Assembly (NCBI GenBank): GCA_011525365.1
Contig: WTGQ01000003.1
Span: forward strand, 208,948-272,947
DNA from: Acidobacteriota bacterium
Lineage (GTDB): Bacteria; Acidobacteriota; Thermoanaerobaculia; Multivoradales; Multivoraceae
Direction: 5' to 3'
Length of the DNA stretch: 64,000 nucleotides
Shown here piece after piece: positions 42,395-51,164 of the stretch. The first letter of the stretch is position 1; the number at the start of each line of letters is the position of its first letter. A model generated the notes under the pieces. That model did not search any database, was not told the origin of the DNA, and saw only the letters and a list, made by a program, of their open reading frames with translations. Position numbers and translations under genes: made by a program.

Positions 42395-45346
42395 ATGGAC
42401 TCCAAGCACCCCAACGGCCGAAGGACCCGGAGACTCATCCTGTTGGCGTTTCTCGCCATGGCGGTACTCGTCCTGCCGGCCGCGGCCCAGGACGGGAGCG
42501 TCTCCGGCACGGTCTACGACCGCGAGGGCGGCGCCCTGCCGGGCGTGACCGTCAGCCTCCAGGACGCCGATGGCGACGACATCGGGAAGAGCGCGCAGAC
42601 CGACGCTTCCGGTGCTTTCCGCATCGACGGCGTGGCCGACGGCGCCTACACGGCCGTTGCATCGCTTCAGGGCTTCCGGTCCTCGAGCGAAGCGGTCGAG
42701 GTGTCGGGCGGAATGGCATCGATCGAGTTCGCTCTGGGCCTGTCCGTCGTCGAGCAGATCGTCGTCCAGGGCGAGATCGGCGAAGAGAACGTCCTGCGGC
42801 GGCCGATGACGGTCACCGGCTTCAACGAGGGCATGGTCGTCGAACTCGGCATGAACAACAACAACGACCTCGAAGCGCTCACGCCGGGCCTGCAGATCGG
42901 CCACCAGTCCCCCGATTCGGGTCATGGCAACCATCTCTACCTGCGCGGCATCGGCTCGCAGCGCAACCAGGAGTTCTTCCAGGCCACCGCGGTCGCCACC
43001 TACGTCGACGGCGTCTACACCGACGAGCTCTACGGACTCGAGCCCGGCAACCTCTTCGACGTGGAGAGCATGAACGTGGCGCGCGGCCCGCAGGGCACCA
43101 CCGGCGGCCGCGCCGCGATCGCCGGCGCGATCAGCTTCAACACGATCAAACCCACCGCCCAGTTCGACGTCAACGCCCTGGCCGAGTACACCGACCAGAC
43201 TTCGCAGCGCGGCGACCTCGCCATCGGCGGACCGATCGGCGACAGCCGGGTGAGCTGGCGGTTGACGGCGGGAAGCTGGCAGGGCGAGGGCGCGCAGCCC
43301 AACATCGGCCCCGGCGGCGACTACGACGAACCGGACAACACCCACTGGGCGCCGCAACTCCGCTACCTTGGCGAGACCGTCGACTTCAACATCCGCTACG
43401 CCGCGCGCGAGGACAGCGGCGCTCCCCGCACCTCCGTCGAGCTGACCGGCCGCGACGTGACGACGGAATGCCTGCTGAGCGGCACCGACCCGGAAGGCAA
43501 CCCGACCTGCCTGTTCCCCAATCCCTTCCTCGGCGCCGAGAACCAGTCGCCGTCGGTCAGGGACTGCGATCTCAGCGATCCGAACCGGCTCATCTGCCCC
43601 GGTGACGACCTGCGCAACGTCGTCGACTACAACACGCCCGGCAACGAGGACTCGGAGCTCCAGATGGCCGTGGCCGACCTGAACATCCGTCCCAGCAGCG
43701 GCATCAGCCTGTCCTACAAGGGCGGCTACCGCGAGACGACGGAGAACGCGCAGACCGACACGGACGGCACGTCGCGAATGGGCGGCCCCGACGACCCGTT
43801 CCTCGACGCGAACGGCTACCCGTTCGCCGACACGATGGTGAACTACTTCCGCTACTCGGAGCAGACCTCCCACGAGCTGAGGCTGGCCTCGAGCTTCGCC
43901 GGCGACTTCCAGTTCGTCCTGGGCGCTTACCAGCGCGACGGTGACGAGCCGTACGATGCTCGTTTCTTCGACTTCGCCAACCCCGCGTTCAACACGAACA
44001 CGCTGGCGACCTGCCAGGCGTTGCTGCCCTTCTTCGGGCTGCCTCTGCTGAGCGAACACGGCACCACGTCGGCCCAGTCGGGTCTGGGCGTCTGGGCGTG
44101 CCCGGGAGAACTGCTCGACTGGTCGAACGCGGGCGCAATCGGCGCGTTCTCCGACGGCAACATGAACGGCCACTGGCTCGACTTCTACGGCCACTCACAG
44201 TTCGAGACCCGCGCCTACTACGGGAACCTGGAGTACCAGCTCGGCGACAGGTGGACGCTGTTCGGCGGCATCCGCCATGACCAGGACATCAAGACCCACG
44301 TCCAGAACGACATTCGGATCGGCATCAACTTCGGCTTCGGGGTCGACCTGTGGATCTTCCGCAACGCCGCGGTGGAAGGCTTCGAGGGCAAGAACGACGC
44401 GGAGTGGAACCAGACCACCTGGAACGCGGGCTTCCAGTACTCGGCCAACCCGGCCAGCATGTGGTACGGCCGGATCTCCAAGGGCGGCCGCCCCGGCGGC
44501 TTCGTCGGCTTCGGCAACCTGACCGAGGTGACCTTCGACTCGGAGGAGCTCATCAACTACGAAGGCGGCTGGAAGGGCCTGCTGGCAGACAACCGACTCC
44601 AGTTGGAGGCTTCGCTGTTCTACAACGACTACCAGGGCTACTGGGTCAACTCGACCCGCCTGCTGCCGGTCGAACGGCGGATCCAGGGCGAGAGCATCTT
44701 CGAGGGTGAGATGAACACGATCGACGGCAGCTTCATCTCGGGCCTCGAGTTCAACGCGGCCTTCCGGGCCACCGACCGCTTCACGATCCGCGGCTGGTAC
44801 AACTACCTCGATTCCGAGCTCGGAGACTTCGACACGATCTACTGTTGCGACCCGGCGGCGGAGACCGTGACCCACGAGTTCCAGGACCGCGAGGGCAACA
44901 CGTTCACACAGGAGATCGCCAGCCTGACCAACTTCGGCGGCAACCGCATGCCGCTGCAACCCAGGCACAAGTTCTCCGTGACGGCGATCTACGACCTCGG
45001 CGACGTCCGCTTCCTGGGCACGCTCGGCCACACGACGGAGAAGAACACCGACGTCAGCAATCTGCCGAAGTACAAGATCCCCGAGTACACGCGCCTCGAC
45101 CTGCGGGCCATCTGGTTCACTCCGCGCGACGGCCTCCAGGTCCATCTGTTCGCCAAGAACGTGCTCGACCAGATCGCCGTGCAGCAGTGGCGCCCGAACG
45201 AAGGCTACGGCTTCGGCACCGGCGTGATCCGGGGTTCGCTCACGGACGAGCGCGAGGTCGGCGTCACGGCGAACTTCCGCCTCGGCGGCCGCAAGACCCT
45301 CTACGGTCTCGGCGGAGGAATGGGCCCGTCAGCCGGCGGGAAGTAG
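42395..45346 (+). CDS. TonB-dependent receptor with N-terminal regulatory-like domain
   Basis: A 983-residue outer-membrane transporter. The signal peptide ends VLPAAAQDG; a carboxypeptidase-regulatory-like domain follows (SVSGTVYDREGGALPGVTVS), then the plug (EQIVVQGEIGEENVLRRPMT, HLYLRGIGSQRN, VARGPQGTTGGRAAIAGAIS) and a barrel. The final strand (VGVTANFRLGG) is followed by about 17 extra residues rich in Gly, unusual because these barrels normally end in an aromatic residue; the REP element begins 9 bases after the stop. GAGGAGG precedes the ATG at 42395. It is divergent from the cytochrome/SDR/PEP-synthase operon. The ligand is unknown. Confidence 0.92.
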   Translation: MDSKHPNGRRTRRLILLAFLAMAVLVLPAAAQDGSVSGTVYDREGGALPGVTVSLQDADGDDIGKSAQTDASGAFRIDGVADGAYTAVASLQGFRSSSEAVEVSGGMASIEFALGLSVVEQIVVQGEIGEENVLRRPMTVTGFNEGMVVELGMNNNNDLEALTPGLQIGHQSPDSGHGNHLYLRGIGSQRNQEFFQATAVATYVDGVYTDELYGLEPGNLFDVESMNVARGPQGTTGGRAAIAGAISFNTIKPTAQFDVNALAEYTDQTSQRGDLAIGGPIGDSRVSWRLTAGSWQGEGAQPNIGPGGDYDEPDNTHWAPQLRYLGETVDFNIRYAAREDSGAPRTSVELTGRDVTTECLLSGTDPEGNPTCLFPNPFLGAENQSPSVRDCDLSDPNRLICPGDDLRNVVDYNTPGNEDSELQMAVADLNIRPSSGISLSYKGGYRETTENAQTDTDGTSRMGGPDDPFLDANGYPFADTMVNYFRYSEQTSHELRLASSFAGDFQFVLGAYQRDGDEPYDARFFDFANPAFNTNTLATCQALLPFFGLPLLSEHGTTSAQSGLGVWACPGELLDWSNAGAIGAFSDGNMNGHWLDFYGHSQFETRAYYGNLEYQLGDRWTLFGGIRHDQDIKTHVQNDIRIGINFGFGVDLWIFRNAAVEGFEGKNDAEWNQTTWNAGFQYSANPASMWYGRISKGGRPGGFVGFGNLTEVTFDSEELINYEGGWKGLLADNRLQLEASLFYNDYQGYWVNSTRLLPVERRIQGESIFEGEMNTIDGSFISGLEFNAAFRATDRFTIRGWYNYLDSELGDFDTIYCCDPAAETVTHEFQDREGNTFTQEIASLTNFGGNRMPLQPRHKFSVTAIYDLGDVRFLGTLGHTTEKNTDVSNLPKYKIPEYTRLDLRAIWFTPRDGLQVHLFAKNVLDQIAVQQWRPNEGYGFGTGVIRGSLTDEREVGVTANFRLGGRKTLYGLGGGMGPSAGGK

Positions 45347-45354
45347 CGATCCAC

Positions 45355-45382
45355 ACTGGGTGCGCCGGCCTTCTGGCCGGCA
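45355..45382 (+). repeat. REP-like palindromic element, copy 3
   Basis: Matches the main 29-base element in its first 28 bases. It starts 9 bases after the TonB receptor stop and runs into the open frame of the serine hydrolase, where it would encode the hydrophobic CAGLLAG at the head of the signal peptide. Confidence 0.85.
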
Positions 45383-46563
45383 CTCTGCTGACTTGGCTTC
45401 TCGCCACACCCCTGGCGGCCCAACCGGCGGAGCTGATCGCAAGGATCGAGGCTCCGCGCGAGGCGGGAGCCAGCGACGACTCCGGCAAGACCCTCGCCGA
45501 GTTGATGGAGACGCACGGCATCCCCGCACTCAGTGTCGCCGTCGTCCACGACTACCGGCTGCACTGGGCCAGGGCTTACGGCGTTGCGGACGAATCGAGC
45601 GGCACCCCAGTCGACGCCGACACCCTCTTTCAGGCCGCCTCGATCAGCAAGCCGGTATCCGCGATGGCGGTGCTCTGGGCGGTGCAGGAGGGACGTTTCG
45701 GGCTCGACGACGACATCAACTCGATCCTCCGTTCCTGGCGACTGGAAGAAGACGCCGAGCTGCTCGCCGAGACTCCGGTAACGCCGCGGATGCTGCTGAG
45801 CATGACGGCCGGCACCACGGTTTCGGGATTCCCCGGCTACAAGCCGGATGCCGAGCTGCCGACCGTCCCCGAGGTCCTGGGACGGAAGGACGAGGAAACC
45901 CCGGCAAACACCGACCCGATCGTCGTCGGCTGGCAGCCCGGCACCAAGTACGAGTACTCGGGAGGCGGCTCGACCATCCTGCAGCTCGCTCTGAGCGACG
46001 CGATGGCCGCGCCGTTCGCGCAGATCCTCCAGGAGACCGTCCTCGACCCGCTCGGCATGACGCGCAGTTGCTTCTGCCAGCCGCTGCCTGCCGCGCTTCA
46101 CGGCAACGCGGCGCGGGCCGGCGGGTCGGCGACCAGGCCCGACGAGGACGATTCGGAGCCCCGCGCGAACTGGCACGTCTACCCGGAGCTCTACGCCGCC
46201 GGACTCTGGACGACCCCGACGGACCTCGCGAAGTTCCTGATCGAGGTGCAGCTTTCGCTGGAAGGACGCTCGAACCGCGTCCTCACGACCGAGTCCGCTC
46301 GCAGGATGGTGACGCCCGGAGGCGTCGGCCACTACGCTCTCGGCTTCACCACCGGCGCCGACACTCCCCACCGGCCCGCGCCGCCCGGAGAAGCGGACCG
46401 CTTCTTCGGACACACCGGCGGCAACTGGGGCTTCCGCGGGAACCTCGTCGGATCGCTCGAAGGAGGCAACGGCTATGTCATCCTGGCCAACAGCAGCGAA
46501 GCCAACCCGGTCATCTTCTTCGAGCTCCCGGCGCGCATCCGGGCGGCCTACGGGTGGAACTGA
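45373..46563 (+). CDS. Serine beta-lactamase-like hydrolase, exported; start unresolved
   Basis: About 396 residues of a class C beta-lactamase/esterase-fold enzyme. The nucleophile motif is AASISKPVS (S-x-x-K), the second motif is KYEYSGGGS (Tyr) and the third is FFGHTGGNW. The domain is complete to the stop. The start is problematic: no ATG, GTG or TTG exists in frame between the TonB receptor end and the signal-peptide-like LLTWLLATPLAAQP, because that stretch is the REP element. I arbitrarily give a CTG at 45373. Either a rare start codon is used or the true start was displaced by the repeat. It probably follows the receptor in one transcript. Confidence 0.75.
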   Translation: MAGTLLTWLLATPLAAQPAELIARIEAPREAGASDDSGKTLAELMETHGIPALSVAVVHDYRLHWARAYGVADESSGTPVDADTLFQAASISKPVSAMAVLWAVQEGRFGLDDDINSILRSWRLEEDAELLAETPVTPRMLLSMTAGTTVSGFPGYKPDAELPTVPEVLGRKDEETPANTDPIVVGWQPGTKYEYSGGGSTILQLALSDAMAAPFAQILQETVLDPLGMTRSCFCQPLPAALHGNAARAGGSATRPDEDDSEPRANWHVYPELYAAGLWTTPTDLAKFLIEVQLSLEGRSNRVLTTESARRMVTPGGVGHYALGFTTGADTPHRPAPPGEADRFFGHTGGNWGFRGNLVGSLEGGNGYVILANSSEANPVIFFELPARIRAAYGWN

Positions 46564-46573
46564 CACCGGCGCC

Positions 46574-46715
46574 CACTGGGTGCGCGGGTCTGCCATCCGC
46601 GCGCCCGATGACGGGCGCACGGACTGGGACGCTGGTGGCGCGGGGGCGCGCCACCAGGGTGCTGACCCGCTGCCGCCGCAGGCGGCCTTCAGACTGCGCC
46701 GGCCGTCAGGCCGGC
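46574..46715 (+). repeat. Degenerate REP-like composite region
   Basis: Begins with ACTGGGTGCG, diverges, then holds a perfect 11-base hairpin CTGGTGGCGCG-GGGG-CGCGCCACCAG (46632-46657), and ends with the palindrome GCCGGCC-GTCA-GGCCGGC region (46698-46715). It spans the gap and probable 5' end of the second serine hydrolase and contains no stop codon in that gene's frame. Confidence 0.6.
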
Positions 46716-47860
46716 TCCTCTTTCCGGCCACGCTCCTGACCCTCGCCTGCGCCGCGCCACCGGCCCCCGACACGACCTTGACCGACACCGAGCAGCTCTT
46801 CCAGGCGCGCCTCGACGAACTCCGCGCCGAGCTCGGCTTCATCGGCGCCACCGCCGCCTTCGTGCTCCCGGACGGCAGCGAAGGCGTCGCCGCGACCGGC
46901 TACGCCGACCCGGAGAGCGACCTGCCGATGAATCCCGCGAACCGCATGCCGGCCGGCAGCATCGGCAAGACGATCGCCGCCACCACCGCGCTCAGCATGG
47001 TCAACGAGGGCCTGCTCGGCCTCGACGACCTGGCGTCGCGCTGGCTCGGCGACGAACCGTGGTGGACCCGCCTGCCCAACCACGAGACGATGACGCTTCG
47101 CCACCTGCTCAGCCACTCGAGCGGACTGACCGACCACGTCTACGACGAAGCATGGCGCCGCGAGGCCCGGTCGCGGCGTGGCCCGGCCGGCGACCCCGAC
47201 GCCTGGTTCGAGCCGCGGGAACTCGTCCAGTACGTTCTCGACAAGGAGCCCCTGTTCCCCGCGGGCGAGGGTTACGCCTACACCGACACGGGCTTCATCG
47301 TCGCGGGCCTGGTCCTGGAGGTCGCCTCCGGCGGCGCGTACTACGACGAAGCCAGGCGCCGCGTCCTCGACCGCCACGACCTCCCGCGCACGGTGGAGCA
47401 GATCGGCCGCACCTTCCCCGACCTCGCTCCCGGCCACGTCGGCGAGGACAACCCGTTCTCGCTTCCGGCGAAGACCGCCGAGGGCGACGTGATGGCGTTC
47501 AGCCCGCAGACCGAGTGGACCGGCGGCGGCTACGTCTCCAACTCACGCGACCTGGCCCGCTGGGCCAAGATCCTCTACGAGGAACGCGCCCTCGACGGAC
47601 CGTACCTGGAGGAGATGCTGAACTCCGGCTACCGTGGCGAAGACGCCGGCGCGACCTACGGCCTCGGCGTCTACCGGGCCGACAGCCCGCATGGCGAACT
47701 CATCGGCCACGGCGGATGGTTCCCCGGCTGGCGCTCCACGATGTACTACCACCGGGACTCCGGCATCGCCGTCGCCGTCCAGTTCAACCAGAACGACCTC
47801 GACTTCCGGAACGAAGTCCGCGACGCCCTGCTAGCGCTCCTGTTGGAACGGCTTTCCTAG
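46580..47860 (+). CDS. Serine beta-lactamase-like hydrolase, exported; start uncertain
   Basis: A class C beta-lactamase-fold hydrolase with PAGSIGKTIAA (S-x-x-K nucleophile), YAYTDTGF (Tyr motif) and IGHGGWFPGW (third motif). The membrane-targeting segment is LLFPATLLTLACAAP, lipobox-like (LTLAC). No ATG lies just before it; the nearest standard start in frame is GTG at 46580 inside a REP-like region, which would put about 40 Arg/Gly-rich residues ahead of the signal. A CTG at 46694 is an alternative. It shares its CTAG stop with the convergent aminotransferase. It is a tandem paralogue-like neighbour of the hydrolase at 45373, but the two are not close in sequence. Confidence 0.78.
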   Translation: MRGSAIRAPDDGRTDWDAGGAGARHQGADPLPPQAAFRLRRPSGRLLFPATLLTLACAAPPAPDTTLTDTEQLFQARLDELRAELGFIGATAAFVLPDGSEGVAATGYADPESDLPMNPANRMPAGSIGKTIAATTALSMVNEGLLGLDDLASRWLGDEPWWTRLPNHETMTLRHLLSHSSGLTDHVYDEAWRREARSRRGPAGDPDAWFEPRELVQYVLDKEPLFPAGEGYAYTDTGFIVAGLVLEVASGGAYYDEARRRVLDRHDLPRTVEQIGRTFPDLAPGHVGEDNPFSLPAKTAEGDVMAFSPQTEWTGGGYVSNSRDLARWAKILYEERALDGPYLEEMLNSGYRGEDAGATYGLGVYRADSPHGELIGHGGWFPGWRSTMYYHRDSGIAVAVQFNQNDLDFRNEVRDALLALLLERLS

Positions 47861-49227
47861 GCAGCCAGCACGTACGCCGCGGCGCCGTCGGCCGCTTCGA
47901 GGAAGCGGTCGATCTCCGCGTCGCCCATCGGGGTCGAGAGCGCGCCGAACAGGCCGCGGGCGCCCATCAGCATGCCGCGGTTGAGCATCTCCCTGGCGAT
48001 CTTCTGGATCCGCGGCGCGGCGGAGCGGGCGGTGAACACGGCGCGGAAGTCCTTCGGCGCTTCGTTCCCCGGCACGACCGCGAACAGCGAGCCGCGGCCG
48101 GTGGCGACCGCTTCGATGCCGTGGCGCTGGAGCACCTGCTGGAGGCCGGCGCGGACCCGGTCGCCCAGCCGGTCGAACTCGGAGAAGACCTCCGGCGTCA
48201 GGCGCTTCATCGTCTCGTAGCCGGCGACCATCGTCACCGGGTTGCCGTTGTAGGTGCCGCCGTGGTGGACGAGTTCGCCGTCGCGGTGGTCGAAGACCTT
48301 CATCACGTCCGCCTTGCCGGCCACCGCGCCGACCGGGAAGCCGCCGCCGATGATCTTGCCGAGCGAGACGAGGTCCGGCTCGATCCCGAACCGGTGGCAG
48401 GCGCCGCGGTAGTCGATGCGGAAGGAGAGCACCTCGTCGGCGATCAGCAGCGCGCCGCATTCCCTCGTCTTCGCCCGGATGGCCGCCACGAAATCGGCTC
48501 TCGGCGGGATCAGCCCGAGCGCGGCCGGGAGCGGATCCATGAGCACCGCCGCGAGGTCGGCCCGGTGCTCGTCGATCAGGGCGCTGCAGACCTCGATGTC
48601 GTTGAGCGGCAGCGTGACGACCTCCGTCTCGAGGCTCTTCGCCATGCTCGGCTCGAGCGTCGTCGCCGGCCGTTCCGACTCGCCCCAGTTCTTGGGCCGC
48701 GAGCTGTCGGAAGCCTGCGCGTAGTCGTAGATGCCGTGGTAGCAACCCTCGAACTTGGCGATCTTGCTGCGGCCGGTCGCGGCGCGCGCCGCCCGGATCG
48801 CCAGCAGCACGCCCTCGCTGCCGGAGTTCGCGAACCGCACCTGGTCGATGTAGGGGATGCGCTCCACCAGCAGCTCGGCGAGGCGGATATCCGTCTCGGT
48901 CGGCAGCGAGAACGCGGTGCCGCTCCCGATCACCCGGGCGACCGCCTCCGTCACCGCGGGGTGCGAGTGCCCGAGGATCAGCGACGTGTAGTTGTTGACG
49001 AAGTCGATGCGCTCCTGGCTTTCGACGTCGGTGACGATGCAGCCGTGCCCCGAGGCCGCGTAGATCGGGTACGGGTCCATGACCAGCGTGTGGCGGCTGT
49101 TGCCGCCGGGCATGACGTCGAGGGCGCGCCGGTAGAGCGATCGCGAGGCCGAGTCCTCGCCGAGGTAGCGATCGGTGGAGCGGGGTTCGGCCGTCCTGGC
49201 GGCCACGGGTCTCGAGACGTCGTTCAC
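47857..49227 (-). CDS. Class III aminotransferase (glutamate-1-semialdehyde aminomutase-like)
   Basis: A 456-residue PLP enzyme. The Schiff-base lysine is K291 in SLGKIIGGGFPVG, with LLIADEVLSFR upstream binding the cofactor and HHGGTYNGNPVTM after it. It resembles HemL (YRRALDVMPGGNSRHT) but the N-terminal extension of about 25 residues and isolated context make a biosynthetic role uncertain; many such paralogues transaminate other substrates. The start is probably GTG at 49227. Divergent from the oligopeptide ABC transporter and tail-to-tail with the serine hydrolase. Confidence 0.88.
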   Translation of the reverse strand: MNDVSRPVAARTAEPRSTDRYLGEDSASRSLYRRALDVMPGGNSRHTLVMDPYPIYAASGHGCIVTDVESQERIDFVNNYTSLILGHSHPAVTEAVARVIGSGTAFSLPTETDIRLAELLVERIPYIDQVRFANSGSEGVLLAIRAARAATGRSKIAKFEGCYHGIYDYAQASDSSRPKNWGESERPATTLEPSMAKSLETEVVTLPLNDIEVCSALIDEHRADLAAVLMDPLPAALGLIPPRADFVAAIRAKTRECGALLIADEVLSFRIDYRGACHRFGIEPDLVSLGKIIGGGFPVGAVAGKADVMKVFDHRDGELVHHGGTYNGNPVTMVAGYETMKRLTPEVFSEFDRLGDRVRAGLQQVLQRHGIEAVATGRGSLFAVVPGNEAPKDFRAVFTARSAAPRIQKIAREMLNRGMLMGARGLFGALSTPMGDAEIDRFLEAADGAAAYVLAA

Positions 49228-49271
49228 GGGGGCGACGAGTGTACTGCCCGGCTTCGCTATTGTGGCGAGCC

Positions 49272-51131
49272 GTGAAAGCGCTGGCGATCCTCGGCGTACT
49301 GGGCTGCCTGAGCACGGCCGCCGTGCTCCCGGCCCAGGAAGGCCCGACCCACGCGATCGCCTACTTCGGCGAACCGAAGTACGCCGCCGACGTCCCGCAC
49401 TTCGACTACGTCAACCCGGACGCTCCGAAGGGCGGCGAGATTCGCACATGGCTGCCGGGGACGTTCAACAACATCCACCCCTACGCGGACATGGGGCGCA
49501 CACCGAGCTGGTCCAACTGGCGGGTCACGGTGATCACCTCCGATCGCCTGATGATGGGGTCGGAGGACGAACTCTCGACCCTCTACTGCCTGCTCTGCGA
49601 GACGGTCGAGGTGGCCGCGGACTACAGTTGGGTGGCCTACACGCTGCGGCCCGAGGCGCGATGGCACGACGGCGTGCCGGTCACGGTCGACGACGTCGTG
49701 TGGACGTTCGAGACGCTGAAGGCGGACGGTCCGGTCGGCTTCAAGGCGGCCTGGCGGCACGTCGAGGGCATCGAGCGTCTCGGGGAGCGCTCCTTCCGCT
49801 TCCTCCTCGGCGCCGAGGGAAGAAGCCGCAGGGCGGTGATGGAGGCGTCCGCCTTCCTGCCGATGGCGAAGCACTACTGGCGGGACCGCGACTTCACGGC
49901 GACCAGCCTGGAGGGGCCGCTCGGCAACGGCGCCTATCGCGTCAAGGAGGTCGACGCCGGCCGGCGCCTCGTCTTCGAGCGCGTTCCGGACTACTGGGCG
50001 AAGGACCTGAACTTCAGGCGCGGCTACCACAACTTCGACCGCATCTCCGTCCTCTACTTCCGTGACATGAAGGCCGGCATCCAGGCGCTGAAGGCCCGCG
50101 TCGTCGACTACTTCCGCGACCAGGACGAGCGGGAGGTCGCCACCGCCTACGACTTCCCCGAGGTCGAGATGGGGCTCTTCAACAAGGAGACCTACCGGAT
50201 GAGGATGACCTACGGGATGCACTGGTCGGTCGTCTTCAACACCCGCCGCCCGATCTTCCAGGACATCCGCGTCCGCGAGGCGCTGACCCTGGCCTACAAC
50301 TTCGACTGGGGCAACCGCGCCCTCCAGTACGGCGCGCTGCGGCGGAACACGACGTTCTTCCTGGGCTCGGAGATGGCGGCGCGCGGCCTGCCGTCGGCCG
50401 CGGAACTGGCGCTGCTCGAGCCGCTGCGGGAGCACGTCTCCGACCGCGTCTTCACGCACGAGTTCAGTTTGCCGGAGAACGACGGTTACGGCCGCAACCG
50501 GGAGGCGCTGCTGCGGGCGGGAGAGCTGCTCGACGAGGCCGGGTGGGTCCTCCGCGACATGCGGCGCGTCGACGAGGCGACGGGGGAGCCGCTCCGGTTC
50601 GAGATCATGGTCATGCTCAGGGAACACGAACGGATGATGGTGCCGTTCGTCGACAACCTGACGCGCCTCGGCATCAACGCGACCGTCCGCCGGGTGGAGG
50701 CGAACATCTTCACGAACCGTGCGCGCCGGTACGACTTCGACATGACGATGCAGAAGATCTACACCCACCCCATCCCGGCGCCGGGAGGCATGCGCAACTA
50801 CCTGCACTCCCGCAGCGTCGACCCCCCGAACCTGTTGAACTACGCGGGGATCAGGAACCCGGCGGTCGACGTCCTGATCGAGAAGGTGATCGCGGCCGAG
50901 ACCGAAGAGGAGATGAACATCGCCGGCCGGGCGCTCGACCGGGTGCTCCTGTGGAACTTCTACGTCATTCCCGAGGGCGCCCCCAAGGGCCGCCACCTCC
51001 TCTACTGGGACCGCTTCGGCCATCCGCCCCTGGGGCACGAGCACCTCAACTGGACCGGCTTCCCGCACCTCTGGTGGTTCGACGCGGAGAAGAGCGCCCG
51101 GGTCGACGCCGCTCTGGGCGAGACCCGCTAG
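49272..51131 (+). CDS. Oligopeptide ABC transporter substrate-binding protein, YejA-like
   Basis: A 619-residue periplasmic binding protein of the family 5 type. The signal peptide ends AAVLPAQEG, followed by HAIAYFGEPKYAADVPHFDY and PKGGEIRTWLPGTFNNIHPY, the characteristic YejA opening. ARWHDGVPVTVDDVVWTFE and NTRRPIFQDIRVREALTLAY are standard family blocks. It captures peptides or peptide-like compounds (YejABEF imports microcin C in enterics). The start is probably GTG at 49272; GTG at 49239 would add 11 residues. First gene of a four-gene operon A-B-E-F. Confidence 0.9.
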   Translation: MKALAILGVLGCLSTAAVLPAQEGPTHAIAYFGEPKYAADVPHFDYVNPDAPKGGEIRTWLPGTFNNIHPYADMGRTPSWSNWRVTVITSDRLMMGSEDELSTLYCLLCETVEVAADYSWVAYTLRPEARWHDGVPVTVDDVVWTFETLKADGPVGFKAAWRHVEGIERLGERSFRFLLGAEGRSRRAVMEASAFLPMAKHYWRDRDFTATSLEGPLGNGAYRVKEVDAGRRLVFERVPDYWAKDLNFRRGYHNFDRISVLYFRDMKAGIQALKARVVDYFRDQDEREVATAYDFPEVEMGLFNKETYRMRMTYGMHWSVVFNTRRPIFQDIRVREALTLAYNFDWGNRALQYGALRRNTTFFLGSEMAARGLPSAAELALLEPLREHVSDRVFTHEFSLPENDGYGRNREALLRAGELLDEAGWVLRDMRRVDEATGEPLRFEIMVMLREHERMMVPFVDNLTRLGINATVRRVEANIFTNRARRYDFDMTMQKIYTHPIPAPGGMRNYLHSRSVDPPNLLNYAGIRNPAVDVLIEKVIAAETEEEMNIAGRALDRVLLWNFYVIPEGAPKGRHLLYWDRFGHPPLGHEHLNWTGFPHLWWFDAEKSARVDAALGETR

Positions 51132-51164
51132 GGCCCGGGTCGTCAACGCCGCCGGACGCCCCGC

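Noticed and set aside
46632..46657. A strong 11-base hairpin upstream of a hydrolase, considered as a riboswitch or terminator.
   Set aside because: No conserved riboswitch elements and no T-tract; it is best explained as part of the degenerate REP-like composite.
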